Below are positions 20,701 to 29,666 of a DNA stretch of 64,000 nucleotides, piece after piece. The stretch spans positions 1 to 64,000 of the forward strand of contig NZ_CP012334.1 of NCBI RefSeq assembly GCF_001704295.1, written 5' to 3'. The DNA comes from Bordetella sp. H567 (GTDB taxonomy: Bacteria; Pseudomonadota; Gammaproteobacteria; Burkholderiales; Burkholderiaceae_B). Position numbers and translations under genes: made by a program. Below the pieces are notes generated by a model that made no database searches, was not told the DNA's origin, and worked only from the letters and a program-made list of their open reading frames with translations. Within the stretch, counting starts at the first letter, position 1. Each line of letters starts with the position of its first letter.

Positions 20701-22008
20701 GTGAGACACACCGCCCTGGACGACTGCTATTCCATCGACCGCCTGCGCGCGGCCGCGCGCGCCCGCCTGCCGGCGCCTGTCTTCGATTTCTTCGAAGGCG
20801 GCGCGGAGGACGAGATCACCTTGCGCGACAACGTCGACGCTTTTCGCCGCGTGCGCCTGCTGCCGCGTGTGCTGCGCGATGTATCGCGCGTGGACGCGAG
20901 CGCATCGCTGCTGGACCGCGCCGTCCAACTGCCGCTGGCCATCGGCCCGACCGGCGCGGTCGGTTTCGGCTGGCGCGGCGGCGACGTCGCGCTGGCCCGC
21001 GCGGCCGCCAGCCTGGACCTGCCTTATGCCCTGTCGACCTCGGCGACCGCCTCGATCGAGGAGATCGCCGACCAGGCGCCGGGGCGGCTGTGGTTCCAGG
21101 CCTATATCCTGCAGGACAAGGCCCGCCTGGACGAGTTGATCGGACGCGCGTTGGCGGCAGGCTACGAAGCGCTGATGATTACCGTGGACCTGCCCGTGGG
21201 CGGCAAGCGCGAGCGCGACCTGGCCAACGGCCTGGGTTTTCCCATGAAGATCACCCCGCGCAATTTCTGGCAGTTCGCGCGGCGCCCCGCGTGGTCGCTG
21301 GATATGCTGATCCGCCGGCCCCCGGTCATGCCCAGCCTGGCGGGCATGAAGAAGGTCGAAAGCGACCGCAAGGCCATGCAGTCGGTGGCGGGCCGCAACT
21401 ACGATCCGGCCTTCGACCTGGCGGCGCTTGCGCGGATCCGTGACCGCTGGCCGCGCAAGCTGATCGTCAAGGGCGTCGTGCATCCGGAGGATGTGGCGCC
21501 CATCGTCGCGCTGGGCGCCGATGCGCTGGTGGTCTCGAACCATGGCGGCCGGCAGCTGGACACTGGCGTCGCCACGCTGGACGCCCTGCCCGGCATCGTC
21601 GCGGCGGCGGGCGGCCGCGTGCCGGTGCTGCTGGACGGCGGCGTGCGGCGCGGCAGCGATGTGTTCAAGGCCCTGGCGCTGGGGGCCGCCGGCGTCATGA
21701 CGGGCCGCGCAACCCTGTACGGCGTGCTGGCTGGAGGCTACGACGGTGTGCAGCGCGCGCTGCACATCCTGCGCGATGAATTGACGCGGACCATGCAGTT
21801 GTGCGGCACGCCGACGGTGGCGGAGATCACCGCGGACGTCTTGAGCCTACGCAGCGACGTGACGTGGGCGACGCCCTACGCGCTGCAACGCGCCTGCGTG
21901 GACGAGACGTTCGCCCAGCGCGCGCCTACGCACGAGGCCCCTGCGTTTGACGAACGGAATCCAGGCGCGCCCCACCCGACGCGCCGCCATGAAAAGGAGC
22001 TGCTATGA
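20701..22008 (+). CDS. FMN-dependent alpha-hydroxy-acid oxidase/dehydrogenase
   Basis: Oxidises an L-2-hydroxy acid to a 2-oxo acid (lactate/mandelate/glycolate oxidase family), 435 residues, GTG start. FMN and active-site features are FDFFEGGAEDE near 25, the substrate-side YILQ and TVDLPVGGKRERD near 165, LIVKGVVHPEDV near 257 and the catalytic histidine in SNHGGRQLD near 282. DGGVRRGSDVFKALALGA binds phosphate. The stop overlaps the next gene's ATG (ATGA at 22005-22008), so the two are translationally coupled. Confidence 0.9.
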   Translation: MRHTALDDCYSIDRLRAAARARLPAPVFDFFEGGAEDEITLRDNVDAFRRVRLLPRVLRDVSRVDASASLLDRAVQLPLAIGPTGAVGFGWRGGDVALARAAASLDLPYALSTSATASIEEIADQAPGRLWFQAYILQDKARLDELIGRALAAGYEALMITVDLPVGGKRERDLANGLGFPMKITPRNFWQFARRPAWSLDMLIRRPPVMPSLAGMKKVESDRKAMQSVAGRNYDPAFDLAALARIRDRWPRKLIVKGVVHPEDVAPIVALGADALVVSNHGGRQLDTGVATLDALPGIVAAAGGRVPVLLDGGVRRGSDVFKALALGAAGVMTGRATLYGVLAGGYDGVQRALHILRDELTRTMQLCGTPTVAEITADVLSLRSDVTWATPYALQRACVDETFAQRAPTHEAPAFDERNPGAPHPTRRHEKELL

Positions 22009-22424
22009 ACGACACAATCAGCGTGTGCCGCAATCAGGTCATGGGTTTTTTCCGCGACCTGGACGATAACGCTTATGACAGCCTGGTGAGCCGCATGACG
22101 GCGGACGGCGTCTGGCACCGCCAGGGCAAGGTCCTGAACGGCCGCGGCGCGGTGCTGCAGGCCTTGAGCGTGCGGTCGAAAACCATGCGCATCCATCATT
22201 TGATCAGCAACCTGTTCGCCGACCAGGTGGACGATGACCGCTGCGCCATGCGCGGCTATATGCTGGTGGTGCGCCACGACGCCGGCCGGCCACTGGACGG
22301 CCCCGCACCGCTGTCCGGCATCGAGAACATCCGCACCACGCATGTGGAACTGGCGCGCGTGGACGGCGCCTGGCTGATCGCGCGCATGCGCAATGACGAT
22401 CCCAGCTTCGCCATGAAGACCTAG
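22005..22424 (+). CDS. SnoaL/NTF2-like protein
   Basis: 139-residue alpha+beta-barrel protein. It has an N-terminal helix, FFRDLDDNAYDSLVSRMTADGVWHRQGKVLNGRGAVLQAL (about 15-54) and a C-terminal strand HVELARVDGAWLIARMRNDD, which fit ring-hydroxylating-dioxygenase beta-subunit/SnoaL-like folds. AAGGAG precedes the ATG. Such small proteins act as isomerases, hydratases or accessory subunits; the role here is unknown. Confidence 0.7.
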   Translation: MNDTISVCRNQVMGFFRDLDDNAYDSLVSRMTADGVWHRQGKVLNGRGAVLQALSVRSKTMRIHHLISNLFADQVDDDRCAMRGYMLVVRHDAGRPLDGPAPLSGIENIRTTHVELARVDGAWLIARMRNDDPSFAMKT

Positions 22425-22534
22425 GCGACGGTCGCGGCATGGCGAGAGGGGCTATCGGCATGCGCGGACAGCGGAATGCACGGACAGCCGCATGAAACCG
22501 GAATGACGCCACGGACGGCGATAAGGACGACGCG

Positions 22535-23296
22535 ATGAAATGGATACGCTATACCCAGGCCGGCCGCACCGGCTATGGCATTCTGGAAGGCGACAGGATC
22601 ACCGCCGTGCGCGGCGATCCTTTCCAGGGGTATGAGAAGACAGGCGGCATCGTCGGCCTGGACGAGGTGCGCATCGAAGTGCCGGTGGTGCCGCCCACCT
22701 TCTACTGCGTGGGCCTGAACTACGTGACGCACATCGGCACCGAAGGCCTGAAAATACCGACGCAGCCTGACGTCGGCTATCGCGCCAACAACGCGCTGCT
22801 GGCGCATGGCCAGGACGTGATCATGCCGGCGGACGCGACCAAGGTGCATTACGAAGGCGAGCTGGTGGTCGTGATCGGCAAGAAGGCGCGCAACGTCAGC
22901 GAGGCGGACGCGCGCGCCTGCGTGCTGGGCTACACCATCGGCAACGACGTCAGCGAGCGGGTATGGCAGGCTTCGGACCGCACCTTCTGGCGCGCGAAGA
23001 ACAGCGATACCTTCAAGCCCATGGGGCCGTGGATCGAAACCCAGGCCGACGTGGATGCGATGGAAACCGTGGTGCGGCTGAACGGCAAGGAAAGCACGCG
23101 CTTCCAGACCAACGACATGCTGTTCGGCATCGACCGCTTCATCAGCACCATGAGCCGGTATCTGACGCTATATCCCGGCGACATACTCTGGATGGGCACG
23201 GACGGCCATTCGCCGGACCTGCGGGATGGCGACGTGGTGGACGTTTCCATTACGGGATTGGGGTCGCTGACCAACCGCTTCATGCGCGAACGCTAG
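22535..23296 (+). CDS. Fumarylacetoacetate hydrolase family protein
   Basis: 253 residues, the short FAH form (hydratase, hydrolase or decarboxylase of 2-oxo acids). Divalent-metal ligands are expected in HYEGELVVVIG (ExE, about 105-115) and GNDVSERVWQ (Asp near 139); the substrate loop is YCVGLNYVTH near 56. RBS AAGGA. The gene is in line with the hydroxyacid oxidase, so it may act on an acylpyruvate-like intermediate. Confidence 0.88.
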   Translation: MKWIRYTQAGRTGYGILEGDRITAVRGDPFQGYEKTGGIVGLDEVRIEVPVVPPTFYCVGLNYVTHIGTEGLKIPTQPDVGYRANNALLAHGQDVIMPADATKVHYEGELVVVIGKKARNVSEADARACVLGYTIGNDVSERVWQASDRTFWRAKNSDTFKPMGPWIETQADVDAMETVVRLNGKESTRFQTNDMLFGIDRFISTMSRYLTLYPGDILWMGTDGHSPDLRDGDVVDVSITGLGSLTNRFMRER

Positions 23297-23357
23297 GGCC
23301 CGCTAACGCTAGAATCGGCGCATTCCCCTTCGGCGCCGTGTCCATCAGGAGGCCATC

Positions 23358-24344
23358 ATGCGCGCAGCCCTGTATTCCCGCAACGGACCCGCACGGGACG
23401 TCCTCCAAGTCACCGATCTTCCCACCCCGGAGCCCGGGCCGGGCGAGGTGCGCGTGAAGCTGGCCATGTCAGGCGTGAATCCTTCCGACGTGAAGTCGCG
23501 CGCTGGCAGCCGGCCGGTCACGCAGGGATACGTGGTGCCGCACAGCGACGGCGCGGGCGTGATCGACCGCGTGGGCAGCGGGGTGCCCGGCAGCCGCGTC
23601 GGCGAGCGCGTATGGATCTGGAACGGCCAGTGGCAGCGCCCCATGGGTACCGCCGCGCAATACATCGCGCTGCCCGCCGAGCAGGCTGTGGCGCTGTCGG
23701 ACGACACCAGTTTCGAGGCCGGGGCCTGCATGGGAATCCCGGGGCTGACAGCCATGCAGGGTGTCGTCCTGTTGGGCGATGTCGCCGGCAAGACGGTACT
23801 GGTGACGGGCGGCGCATCGGGCGTGGGCTACTACGCGGCGCAAATGGCGCGGCTGCGCGGGGCACGGGTGATCACGACCGTGGGGTCCGCCGAGAAGTCG
23901 GGGTTCCTGGAACAGGTTGGGGTCACCGACAACATCCTGTACAAGCAGGAGCCTGTCGCGGAACGCCTGCTGGCCATGACGGACGGACGCGGAGTCGATG
24001 CGGTCATCGACATGGATTTCTCCACCACGGCGGGCCTGGTGCCGGCGGGCGCGGTGGCGCCGCATGGCGTGATCGCGGTATATGGATCGAACCAGCGCGG
24101 CGATATTCCCTTGAACTTCGGCGCGTGGCTGCCCCGGTCCCTTAGCTTGCGCTTCTTCCTGGTCTATGACCTGCTCCCGGCCGAACGCCGGTTGGCGGTG
24201 GAGACCCTGAGCACGCTGTTGCGCGACGGCGCCCTGTCCCATCTGATCGCACCGGCGTACGGGCTCGACGACATCGCGGCCGCGCACGAGGCCGTCGAAT
24301 CGGGCCGCGTGGTGGGGAATGTGGTGGTGGCCTTGCCGGCGTAG
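23358..24344 (+). CDS. Zinc-independent MDR-type NADPH:quinone oxidoreductase
   Basis: 328 residues of the medium-chain reductase/quinone oxidoreductase group. It has an N-terminal GroES-like domain (MSGVNPSDVKSRAG near 36), a nucleotide-binding segment VTGGASGVGYYAAQMA near 153 and no zinc-cysteine cluster. Strong RBS AGGAGG at 23348-23353. Last gene of the cluster; probably reduces a quinone or enone intermediate. Convergent with the PAS-LuxR gene. Confidence 0.85.
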   Translation: MRAALYSRNGPARDVLQVTDLPTPEPGPGEVRVKLAMSGVNPSDVKSRAGSRPVTQGYVVPHSDGAGVIDRVGSGVPGSRVGERVWIWNGQWQRPMGTAAQYIALPAEQAVALSDDTSFEAGACMGIPGLTAMQGVVLLGDVAGKTVLVTGGASGVGYYAAQMARLRGARVITTVGSAEKSGFLEQVGVTDNILYKQEPVAERLLAMTDGRGVDAVIDMDFSTTAGLVPAGAVAPHGVIAVYGSNQRGDIPLNFGAWLPRSLSLRFFLVYDLLPAERRLAVETLSTLLRDGALSHLIAPAYGLDDIAAAHEAVESGRVVGNVVVALPA

Positions 24345-24408
24345 CGCCATTCCGTGTTGGGCACAAAGCCGGTGTGCGGCTCTGGTACGCACGCGCGGCG
24401 TCGCCCGT

Positions 24409-24972
24409 TCAATGCTCGCCCGGTCGCATGAGCCGGCCCGCCAGGCCCGACGAGGTGTTCGAGGAGAACTTCGCCATCAGGCGCGACCGGTACATTTCCA
24501 CAGTCCGTGGACTCAGGTTCAGATGCCGCGCGACCATTTTGCTGGTCTTGCCTTCCGCGATCAGCAGCGCGATCTCGCGCTCGCGGTCGCTGAGGGCGGG
24601 GGACACCGGATGCGGCGCGCTCAGGTCTTCGAACGTCCAGATGCAGGATGCCAAGGGCTCGGCGGGTGTGAGGGAGCGCCCGATCAGCCGGCACCAGAAC
24701 AGTTCTCCGTCCAGCCGCTTCATGATCCGTTCGCAGGCGTAGATGCCGCGGGCGTTCAAGGCCGTGGCCGCCCCCTCGGCACCGCGGGCCACGTCGCGCC
24801 CCGTCGGATAGAGGGCGTCGAAGTCGGTGTCGTTCAGCTGGCCGGGGGGATAGCGGAAGATGGACTCCAGCCGCGCATTGGCCTGGGCGATCACCCGCCA
24901 CTGCGATATGCATAGCCCGGCGGGAGCCAGGGTGAAGACCTGCCTGTAGTCGAGCTGCGGCTGCACGTCCAT
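24409..24972 (-). CDS. PAS domain LuxR-type regulator
   Basis: 187 residues. A PAS fold (about 8-115, including ARLESIFRY and RRxxGELFWCR-like strands) is followed by a LuxR/FixJ HTH (LSDREREIALLIAEGKTSKMVARHLNLSPRTVEMYRSRLM in pattern, about 125-165). ATG 24972 has GGGAGG upstream; a GTG at 25005 would add 11 residues. There is no receiver domain, so signal sensing is presumably by the PAS pocket. Its target genes are unclear. Confidence 0.85.
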   Translation of the reverse strand: MDVQPQLDYRQVFTLAPAGLCISQWRVIAQANARLESIFRYPPGQLNDTDFDALYPTGRDVARGAEGAATALNARGIYACERIMKRLDGELFWCRLIGRSLTPAEPLASCIWTFEDLSAPHPVSPALSDREREIALLIAEGKTSKMVARHLNLSPRTVEMYRSRLMAKFSSNTSSGLAGRLMRPGEH

Positions 24973-25025
24973 GCGGCCTCCCGGTATGGCGTCTGGTAAC
25001 GGCACGTAAGCCGAAATCTACGCCA

Positions 25026-26006
25026 CTAGTCGCCCGTCGTGATATGCGCCTTCCGTATGATCTCCCGGGCAGTATCGATCTCGTGGTCAAGGAATTTGGC
25101 GTAGTCGTCCGCACTGCCCCCGGCCACCTCGAACCCCAGGTCGGCGATATGGCGGGCGGCGTCGGGCGCCTTCAGCCGGGCGTCGAAGCCCGCGGCCAGC
25201 GTCCGTACCACGTCGTCCGGCACGCCCTTGGGGGCGATCACGCCGTAGGAAATGACGCCCGCGACGGTCGGCAATCCCGCTTCCGCAAAGGTAGGGACGT
25301 CCGGCACCGAGGCCAGCCGGTGCGGCCCGGTAACCGCCAGGGCGCGCAGGCGCCCCGATTGGATATGCGGCAGCACGGTGGATGGGGCGGAGAAATTGAC
25401 CTGGGTCTCGCCGGCCACCACCGCCATTACCGACGGGGCGCCGCCCCGGTAAGGGACGTGGACGAGGCCCGCCCCGGTCACCATGTTGAACTGCTCCCCG
25501 GCCAGGTGCAGCGCCGTGCCGTTGCCGGCGGAACTGAAATTCAAGCGGCCGGGATGGGCCTTGGCCAGCGCGACGAGATCGGCCACGCTGTGCGCCGGGA
25601 CGTCCTTGTTGACGGACAGCACGATGGGCGAGGTGGCCGCCAGGATCACCGCGCGGAAATCCTGGCGCGTGTCGTAGGGCAGTTTGCTGCCCAGCAGTGT
25701 CGCGTTGATGGGGAAGGCGCTGTCCACCACGCCCAGCGTGTAGCCGTTGGGCTGGGCGGTCGCGACGATGCTGGTGCCCGCGACCGACGCGCCCCCGGCG
25801 CGGTTTTCGACGATGATGCGGTCGCCCAGCCCGCCGCCCGGGGTACTGGCCAGCAGGCGCGCCACCACGTCCGAGGCACCGCCCGGGGCATAGGGCACGA
25901 TGAGGCGTATCGGCTGCGATGGGAAGCGGTCGGCCGCGTGGCCGGCCGGGGCGAGCGCGCAGCACAGCGCCAGGGCGGCGGCGCGCGTCACGGTGAGCGG
26001 GTTCAT
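25026..26006 (-). CDS. Bug/TctC family periplasmic binding receptor
   Basis: 326 residues. Signal peptide is about 1-24 (cut after GHA). Motifs FPSQPIRLIVPYAPGGASD (about 28-46), VENRAGGASVAG and QPNGYTLG are present. RBS GAGGAG. Last gene of a leftward cluster with two enolase-superfamily enzymes and a D-2-hydroxyacid dehydrogenase, so the ligand is probably a sugar or hydroxy acid. It is an orphan receptor here. Confidence 0.92.
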   Translation of the reverse strand: MNPLTVTRAAALALCCALAPAGHAADRFPSQPIRLIVPYAPGGASDVVARLLASTPGGGLGDRIIVENRAGGASVAGTSIVATAQPNGYTLGVVDSAFPINATLLGSKLPYDTRQDFRAVILAATSPIVLSVNKDVPAHSVADLVALAKAHPGRLNFSSAGNGTALHLAGEQFNMVTGAGLVHVPYRGGAPSVMAVVAGETQVNFSAPSTVLPHIQSGRLRALAVTGPHRLASVPDVPTFAEAGLPTVAGVISYGVIAPKGVPDDVVRTLAAGFDARLKAPDAARHIADLGFEVAGGSADDYAKFLDHEIDTAREIIRKAHITTGD

Positions 26007-26115
26007 CGGGTTCTCCTCGGGTTCTCTTGGTGTGGGCGCCGGCGCTTGGCGGCCGGTCGGGATGGGTATCGCGGGGCGGCCATGTGCAGGCCGCGGTCAG
26101 CGTGTTCGCCCGGCG

Positions 26116-27213
26116 TCACCCCTTGGCGGCGTATCTGCGCAGGACCTCGGGATCCGGTTCGAAGCCCAGGCCCGGCACGTCCGGTACGCGCACGATGCCG
26201 TTGCAGGGCAAGGTAGCGCCGCCGGAGAGTTCGACGGGCATCTCGCAATAGAAGCGTTCGAGTATCGGCGCTGTTTCGATGGTGGACAGGACATGCAGGG
26301 TGGCCAGGAGCCCCGGCCCGAAATAGGCGCTGTGCGGCATCAGCTGGATGTGCCGCTGCGCCGCGTCGCGCGCGACCTCCAGCAGCGCCGTGATGCCGCC
26401 GGTCTTGATGACGCTGGGCTGCGCGTAGGCGATGCCGGTGCTGTCCAGGACGCGGCGGAATTCGACGGGATTGCCGACGTTCTCGCCCATCGCCAGGGGC
26501 GTGTCGATGCGGCGGGCCAGTTCGGCCATTGCGTCGAAGTCGTCGACCGGGAACAGCGGTTCCTCCAGCCACATGGGGTCGTAGGGCGCCACGTCGTGCG
26601 CGAACTGCTCCGCCGCGCGCAGGTCGAAAGGGCAGTTCAAGTCCACCATCAGCCCTACGTCCGGCCCGACCGCGGCACGGGATTCGCGTACCGAGGGCAC
26701 GTCGCGTTCATGCAGCTTCACGTAGCGGTAGCCCTGCTCCACGGCGCGGGCGGCGAATCGTGCGGCCAGGGCCGGATCGCGATACGGCAGCAGGCTGGCA
26801 TAGACCGGAACCTCGCGCGTGCGCAGCGGGCCGATCAGGGCGTGGACCGGCAGGCGGGCCGCCTTGGCGGCGATGTCCCACAAGGCGATGTCGATGGCCG
26901 AGACGGCATACTGCAGCGGGCCGGCGCGGCCGAAGTGATAAAGCGTGCGGTTCAGCTTGTCGATGATTGCATCGCGCAGCAACGCGTCTTCCCCGATGCA
27001 CAGTGGCGCGACCAGGCGGTCGATCAGCAAGCGCGTCACCGGCCAGACGCGGACGCCGAAGGCATCGCCCCAGCCGACGATCCCGCTGTCGGTGGTGACC
27101 TTGACCAGCAGGCTTTCCATCTCGGTGCGAGGCTTGCCGCCCAGCGGCAGCGGCGCCGCGCCGCTGTCGTATGGCACGGCGATGGGCAGGGTTTCAATGG
27201 AGACGATTTTCAT
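26116..27213 (-). CDS. Mandelate racemase/muconate lactonizing family enzyme 1
   Basis: 365-residue enolase-superfamily acid-sugar dehydratase or racemase. Mg ligands are expected at VDLN (Asp near 193), LEEP (Glu near 218) and GEN (Glu near 245). The C-terminal histidine lies in MPHSAYFG near 300. The usual KxK base motif reads KLH (YVKLHE near 168), with His at the second lysine position. Starts 9 bp after the dehydrogenase stop upstream of it, so the two are cotranscribed. Substrate not identifiable. Confidence 0.85.
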   Translation of the reverse strand: MKIVSIETLPIAVPYDSGAAPLPLGGKPRTEMESLLVKVTTDSGIVGWGDAFGVRVWPVTRLLIDRLVAPLCIGEDALLRDAIIDKLNRTLYHFGRAGPLQYAVSAIDIALWDIAAKAARLPVHALIGPLRTREVPVYASLLPYRDPALAARFAARAVEQGYRYVKLHERDVPSVRESRAAVGPDVGLMVDLNCPFDLRAAEQFAHDVAPYDPMWLEEPLFPVDDFDAMAELARRIDTPLAMGENVGNPVEFRRVLDSTGIAYAQPSVIKTGGITALLEVARDAAQRHIQLMPHSAYFGPGLLATLHVLSTIETAPILERFYCEMPVELSGGATLPCNGIVRVPDVPGLGFEPDPEVLRRYAAKG

Positions 27214-27222
27214 GATGCGGGC

Positions 27223-28278
27223 TCAGGATCGATCACCGTTATTGCCGGCGCGCACGGCTGGCGTCGCGTCGTTGTCGAAGGGCTCGCCGTTCAGCCAGTG
27301 CATGAAATTGCGCAAGAAAATGTCGGTGAAGCGCCGGTCATTGCCGGGCGAAGCGCCGGCATTGTGCGGCGATATCCAGGTATGCGGCGCGTCCCACAGC
27401 GGCGAATCGGCAGGCAGCGGCTCGGTCGCGAAGACGTCCAGATAGGCCGAGCGCAGGCGGCCTTCGCGCAAGGCGGCCGCCAGCGCGGTCTCGTCCATGA
27501 GTTCGCCGCGGCCGATGTTGACGACGCCGGCGCGCGGCGGCAGCAGACCGATGCGTCGCGCATCCAGAAGGCCGCGCGTTTCCGCCGTCAACGGACAGGC
27601 CAGGACCAGCCAATCGCAGGCCGGCAGCAGTTCGTCCAGCGCATCCGGACGGCAGGTGCGGTCCAGGCCCGGTATCGCGCCGGCCCCGCGCCGCACGCCG
27701 ATCGTCGTCAAGCCCACGGCCTTCAGCAGCCGGCCGATCTCGCGGCCGATGGGGCCCAGGCCGACGATGACCGCCGCTTGTTCATGCAGGTCGCGCGCCA
27801 TCCGCGCGGGCGCCAGCGGCTGCCAGCGCCTGTCGGCCTGCGCGGCCAGCCAATCGGTGAAGCCGCGCGACTGGCACAGGATGGCGCCCACCACGGTCTG
27901 CGCGATGGGGACGGCGTTGCCCCCGGACGATGTCGTCAGGCGCACCGCGCGCGCCAGCGTGGGTCGATACAAGGGATTGTCGATGCCGGCCGAACAGACA
28001 TGCAGCCATTGGGCACGCGGCGCGGCATCGAAGATGTCGAAGAAGGCGCGGCTGGCGCCGCCGGGCGTGTGCTTGCTGCTGCCCTGCATGATGTCGCGAG
28101 AAAAAAAGCCCAGCCGTATCGACGCCTGCTCGTCCGCGGGCAAGGGCTGCCCGCGCTGGCTGGGGGCGACGATGAGGCGCAAGGCATGTCCGGCGGCGCG
28201 CGCCAGCGCCTGCAACTGATCGCCGAGCCGATCGTGCACGGCTTTGGAGACGAGCAGCCCTGTCTGTTCCGTGTTCAT
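27223..28278 (-). CDS. D-2-hydroxyacid dehydrogenase
   Basis: NAD-dependent 2-oxo/2-hydroxyacid interconversion, 351 residues. Rossmann segment VGLGPIGREIGRLLKAVGL (about 165-183), catalytic Arg in NIGRGELMDE, Glu in FATEPLP and His in SPHNAG (near 313). ATG 28278 follows AAAAGGA; the in-frame start at 28341 has no RBS. Sits between the two enolase-superfamily genes, consistent with reducing the 2-oxo product of a dehydratase. Confidence 0.88.
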   Translation of the reverse strand: MNTEQTGLLVSKAVHDRLGDQLQALARAAGHALRLIVAPSQRGQPLPADEQASIRLGFFSRDIMQGSSKHTPGGASRAFFDIFDAAPRAQWLHVCSAGIDNPLYRPTLARAVRLTTSSGGNAVPIAQTVVGAILCQSRGFTDWLAAQADRRWQPLAPARMARDLHEQAAVIVGLGPIGREIGRLLKAVGLTTIGVRRGAGAIPGLDRTCRPDALDELLPACDWLVLACPLTAETRGLLDARRIGLLPPRAGVVNIGRGELMDETALAAALREGRLRSAYLDVFATEPLPADSPLWDAPHTWISPHNAGASPGNDRRFTDIFLRNFMHWLNGEPFDNDATPAVRAGNNGDRS

Positions 28279-28389
28279 GATGTTCCTTTTTGCCATCGTT
28301 GATCGGTGGTGCGCTGCGGAGATTGGATCCTGGAAAGCCACCCCGCGGTGCCGGCGCCGCGGTGGTACGCGCGGGAGGACATGTCCGGT

Positions 28390-29553
28390 TCATGATGTCA
28401 CGGCGACATGGCGCCGCAGATACGCACGCAATGCGTGCGGATCCGCATCGATGCCGATGCCCGGCGCACCCGACAGCACGATGCTGCCGTCCGTCGGCGT
28501 GGGGAATGCCGGCGCGCCCAGCGTGCGGAGGGGGTTGGGATTGGCGTCCAGTTCCAGTACGCCATCGCCGCCCGCCGCGCACAGCACGTGCGCGGCCAGG
28601 GCGGCGCCGATGTGCGAGCCGAACGCGTGGGGGCAATAACGCTTGCCGCGCGCCAGGGCCTCTCGCGCCAGCGGCAGGACCTTGCTGACGCCACCCCATT
28701 TGCCCAGGTCCGGCTGCACTACGTCCAGCCACTCGAAGGCGGCGCGGAAAGCGTCCAGCGCCAGCAGGTTCTCGCCGGCCGCCAAGCGGTGTCCGGAGGC
28801 GCGCAGCGCCTGCCATTCCGCGGCCGGCCGCTCGGGCCCGATCGGCTCTTCCACCCACTGCAGCGGCAGCGCGCGGATGTGGTCCAGCGCCTGTCGGGCG
28901 CTGTCCACGTCCCAGCCGCAGTTGGCGTCTATCATCGCGCTTTCGCCATCCGCCAGCCCGGCCACGGTGCGCGCCAGTTGGTCCAGCGCGCGGGCGTCCT
29001 GGAAGCCGGCCTTGAACTTGAAGGCGCGGAAACCCTGGTCGCGCAGCGCGTCCAGCTCGCGTGGCGCGATCGACGGCGATACGCCGCTGGCATAGACCGG
29101 CAGGCGGCGCGCCTGGCCGCCCAGCAGGCGGAACAGCGGCAGGCCTTGCGTACGGGCGGCCATGTCCCACAGCGCGCAGTCCAGGCCGGCCAGCACGTGG
29201 GCGATGGGGCCGGGCTCGCCGGCCAGCCGCAGCATGGGAAGCATGGCCGATTCGAGTTCGTCCAGGAACGCCGGAATCGCCGCTATCGTCCTGCCCACCG
29301 CGCGCGGCGCCACCAGCTGTTCCAGGATGCAGGCCCGGTGGTAGGCACCGAAAGGCGGATGGCCGCTCCAGATCTCCCCCCAACCGTGGTGCCCGGCGCC
29401 GTCCTCCACGTTGACCAGGGCCGAGGTGCGCTGGGTCGATGTGCCGAAGGAGGATTTCACCGCGGGCGGTGCGTCGTCCTGGAAGACGTAGACGTGGATG
29501 CGCGCGATGTGTACGGCGGTCGGCGGCATGGCGGCGGATGTTGCGGGAGGCAT
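28390..29553 (-). CDS. Mandelate racemase/muconate lactonizing family enzyme 2
   Basis: 387 residues with a full MR-type active site: KFK (FKFKAG, the KxK base, near 180), metal ligands in DANCGW, VEEP and GEN (Asp/Glu near 210, 236, 264), QPD near 285 and His in CPHAFG near 310. ATG 29553 has AGGA seven bases upstream; an alternative start at 29529 lacks one. The N-terminal HVYVFQDD is typical of a capping domain. It is one of two divergent paralogues in the cluster, so two related acid substrates or successive steps are likely. Confidence 0.87.
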   Translation of the reverse strand: MPPATSAAMPPTAVHIARIHVYVFQDDAPPAVKSSFGTSTQRTSALVNVEDGAGHHGWGEIWSGHPPFGAYHRACILEQLVAPRAVGRTIAAIPAFLDELESAMLPMLRLAGEPGPIAHVLAGLDCALWDMAARTQGLPLFRLLGGQARRLPVYASGVSPSIAPRELDALRDQGFRAFKFKAGFQDARALDQLARTVAGLADGESAMIDANCGWDVDSARQALDHIRALPLQWVEEPIGPERPAAEWQALRASGHRLAAGENLLALDAFRAAFEWLDVVQPDLGKWGGVSKVLPLAREALARGKRYCPHAFGSHIGAALAAHVLCAAGGDGVLELDANPNPLRTLGAPAFPTPTDGSIVLSGAPGIGIDADPHALRAYLRRHVAVTS

Positions 29554-29666
29554 CTGGGATCCTGCGGTTCTATCGCGGCAAGCGGCGGTTCTATGCAAAG
29601 GTTCAGGCTTCAAGGCCGGGACTCGTAGCAAAGGTGCCCAGCTTCAAGGGCCTTCAATCCGGCGGC

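Noticed and set aside
25900-28302. 800-codon plus-strand open frame
   Set aside because: Antisense to the enolase-superfamily and dehydrogenase genes; no recognisable domains.
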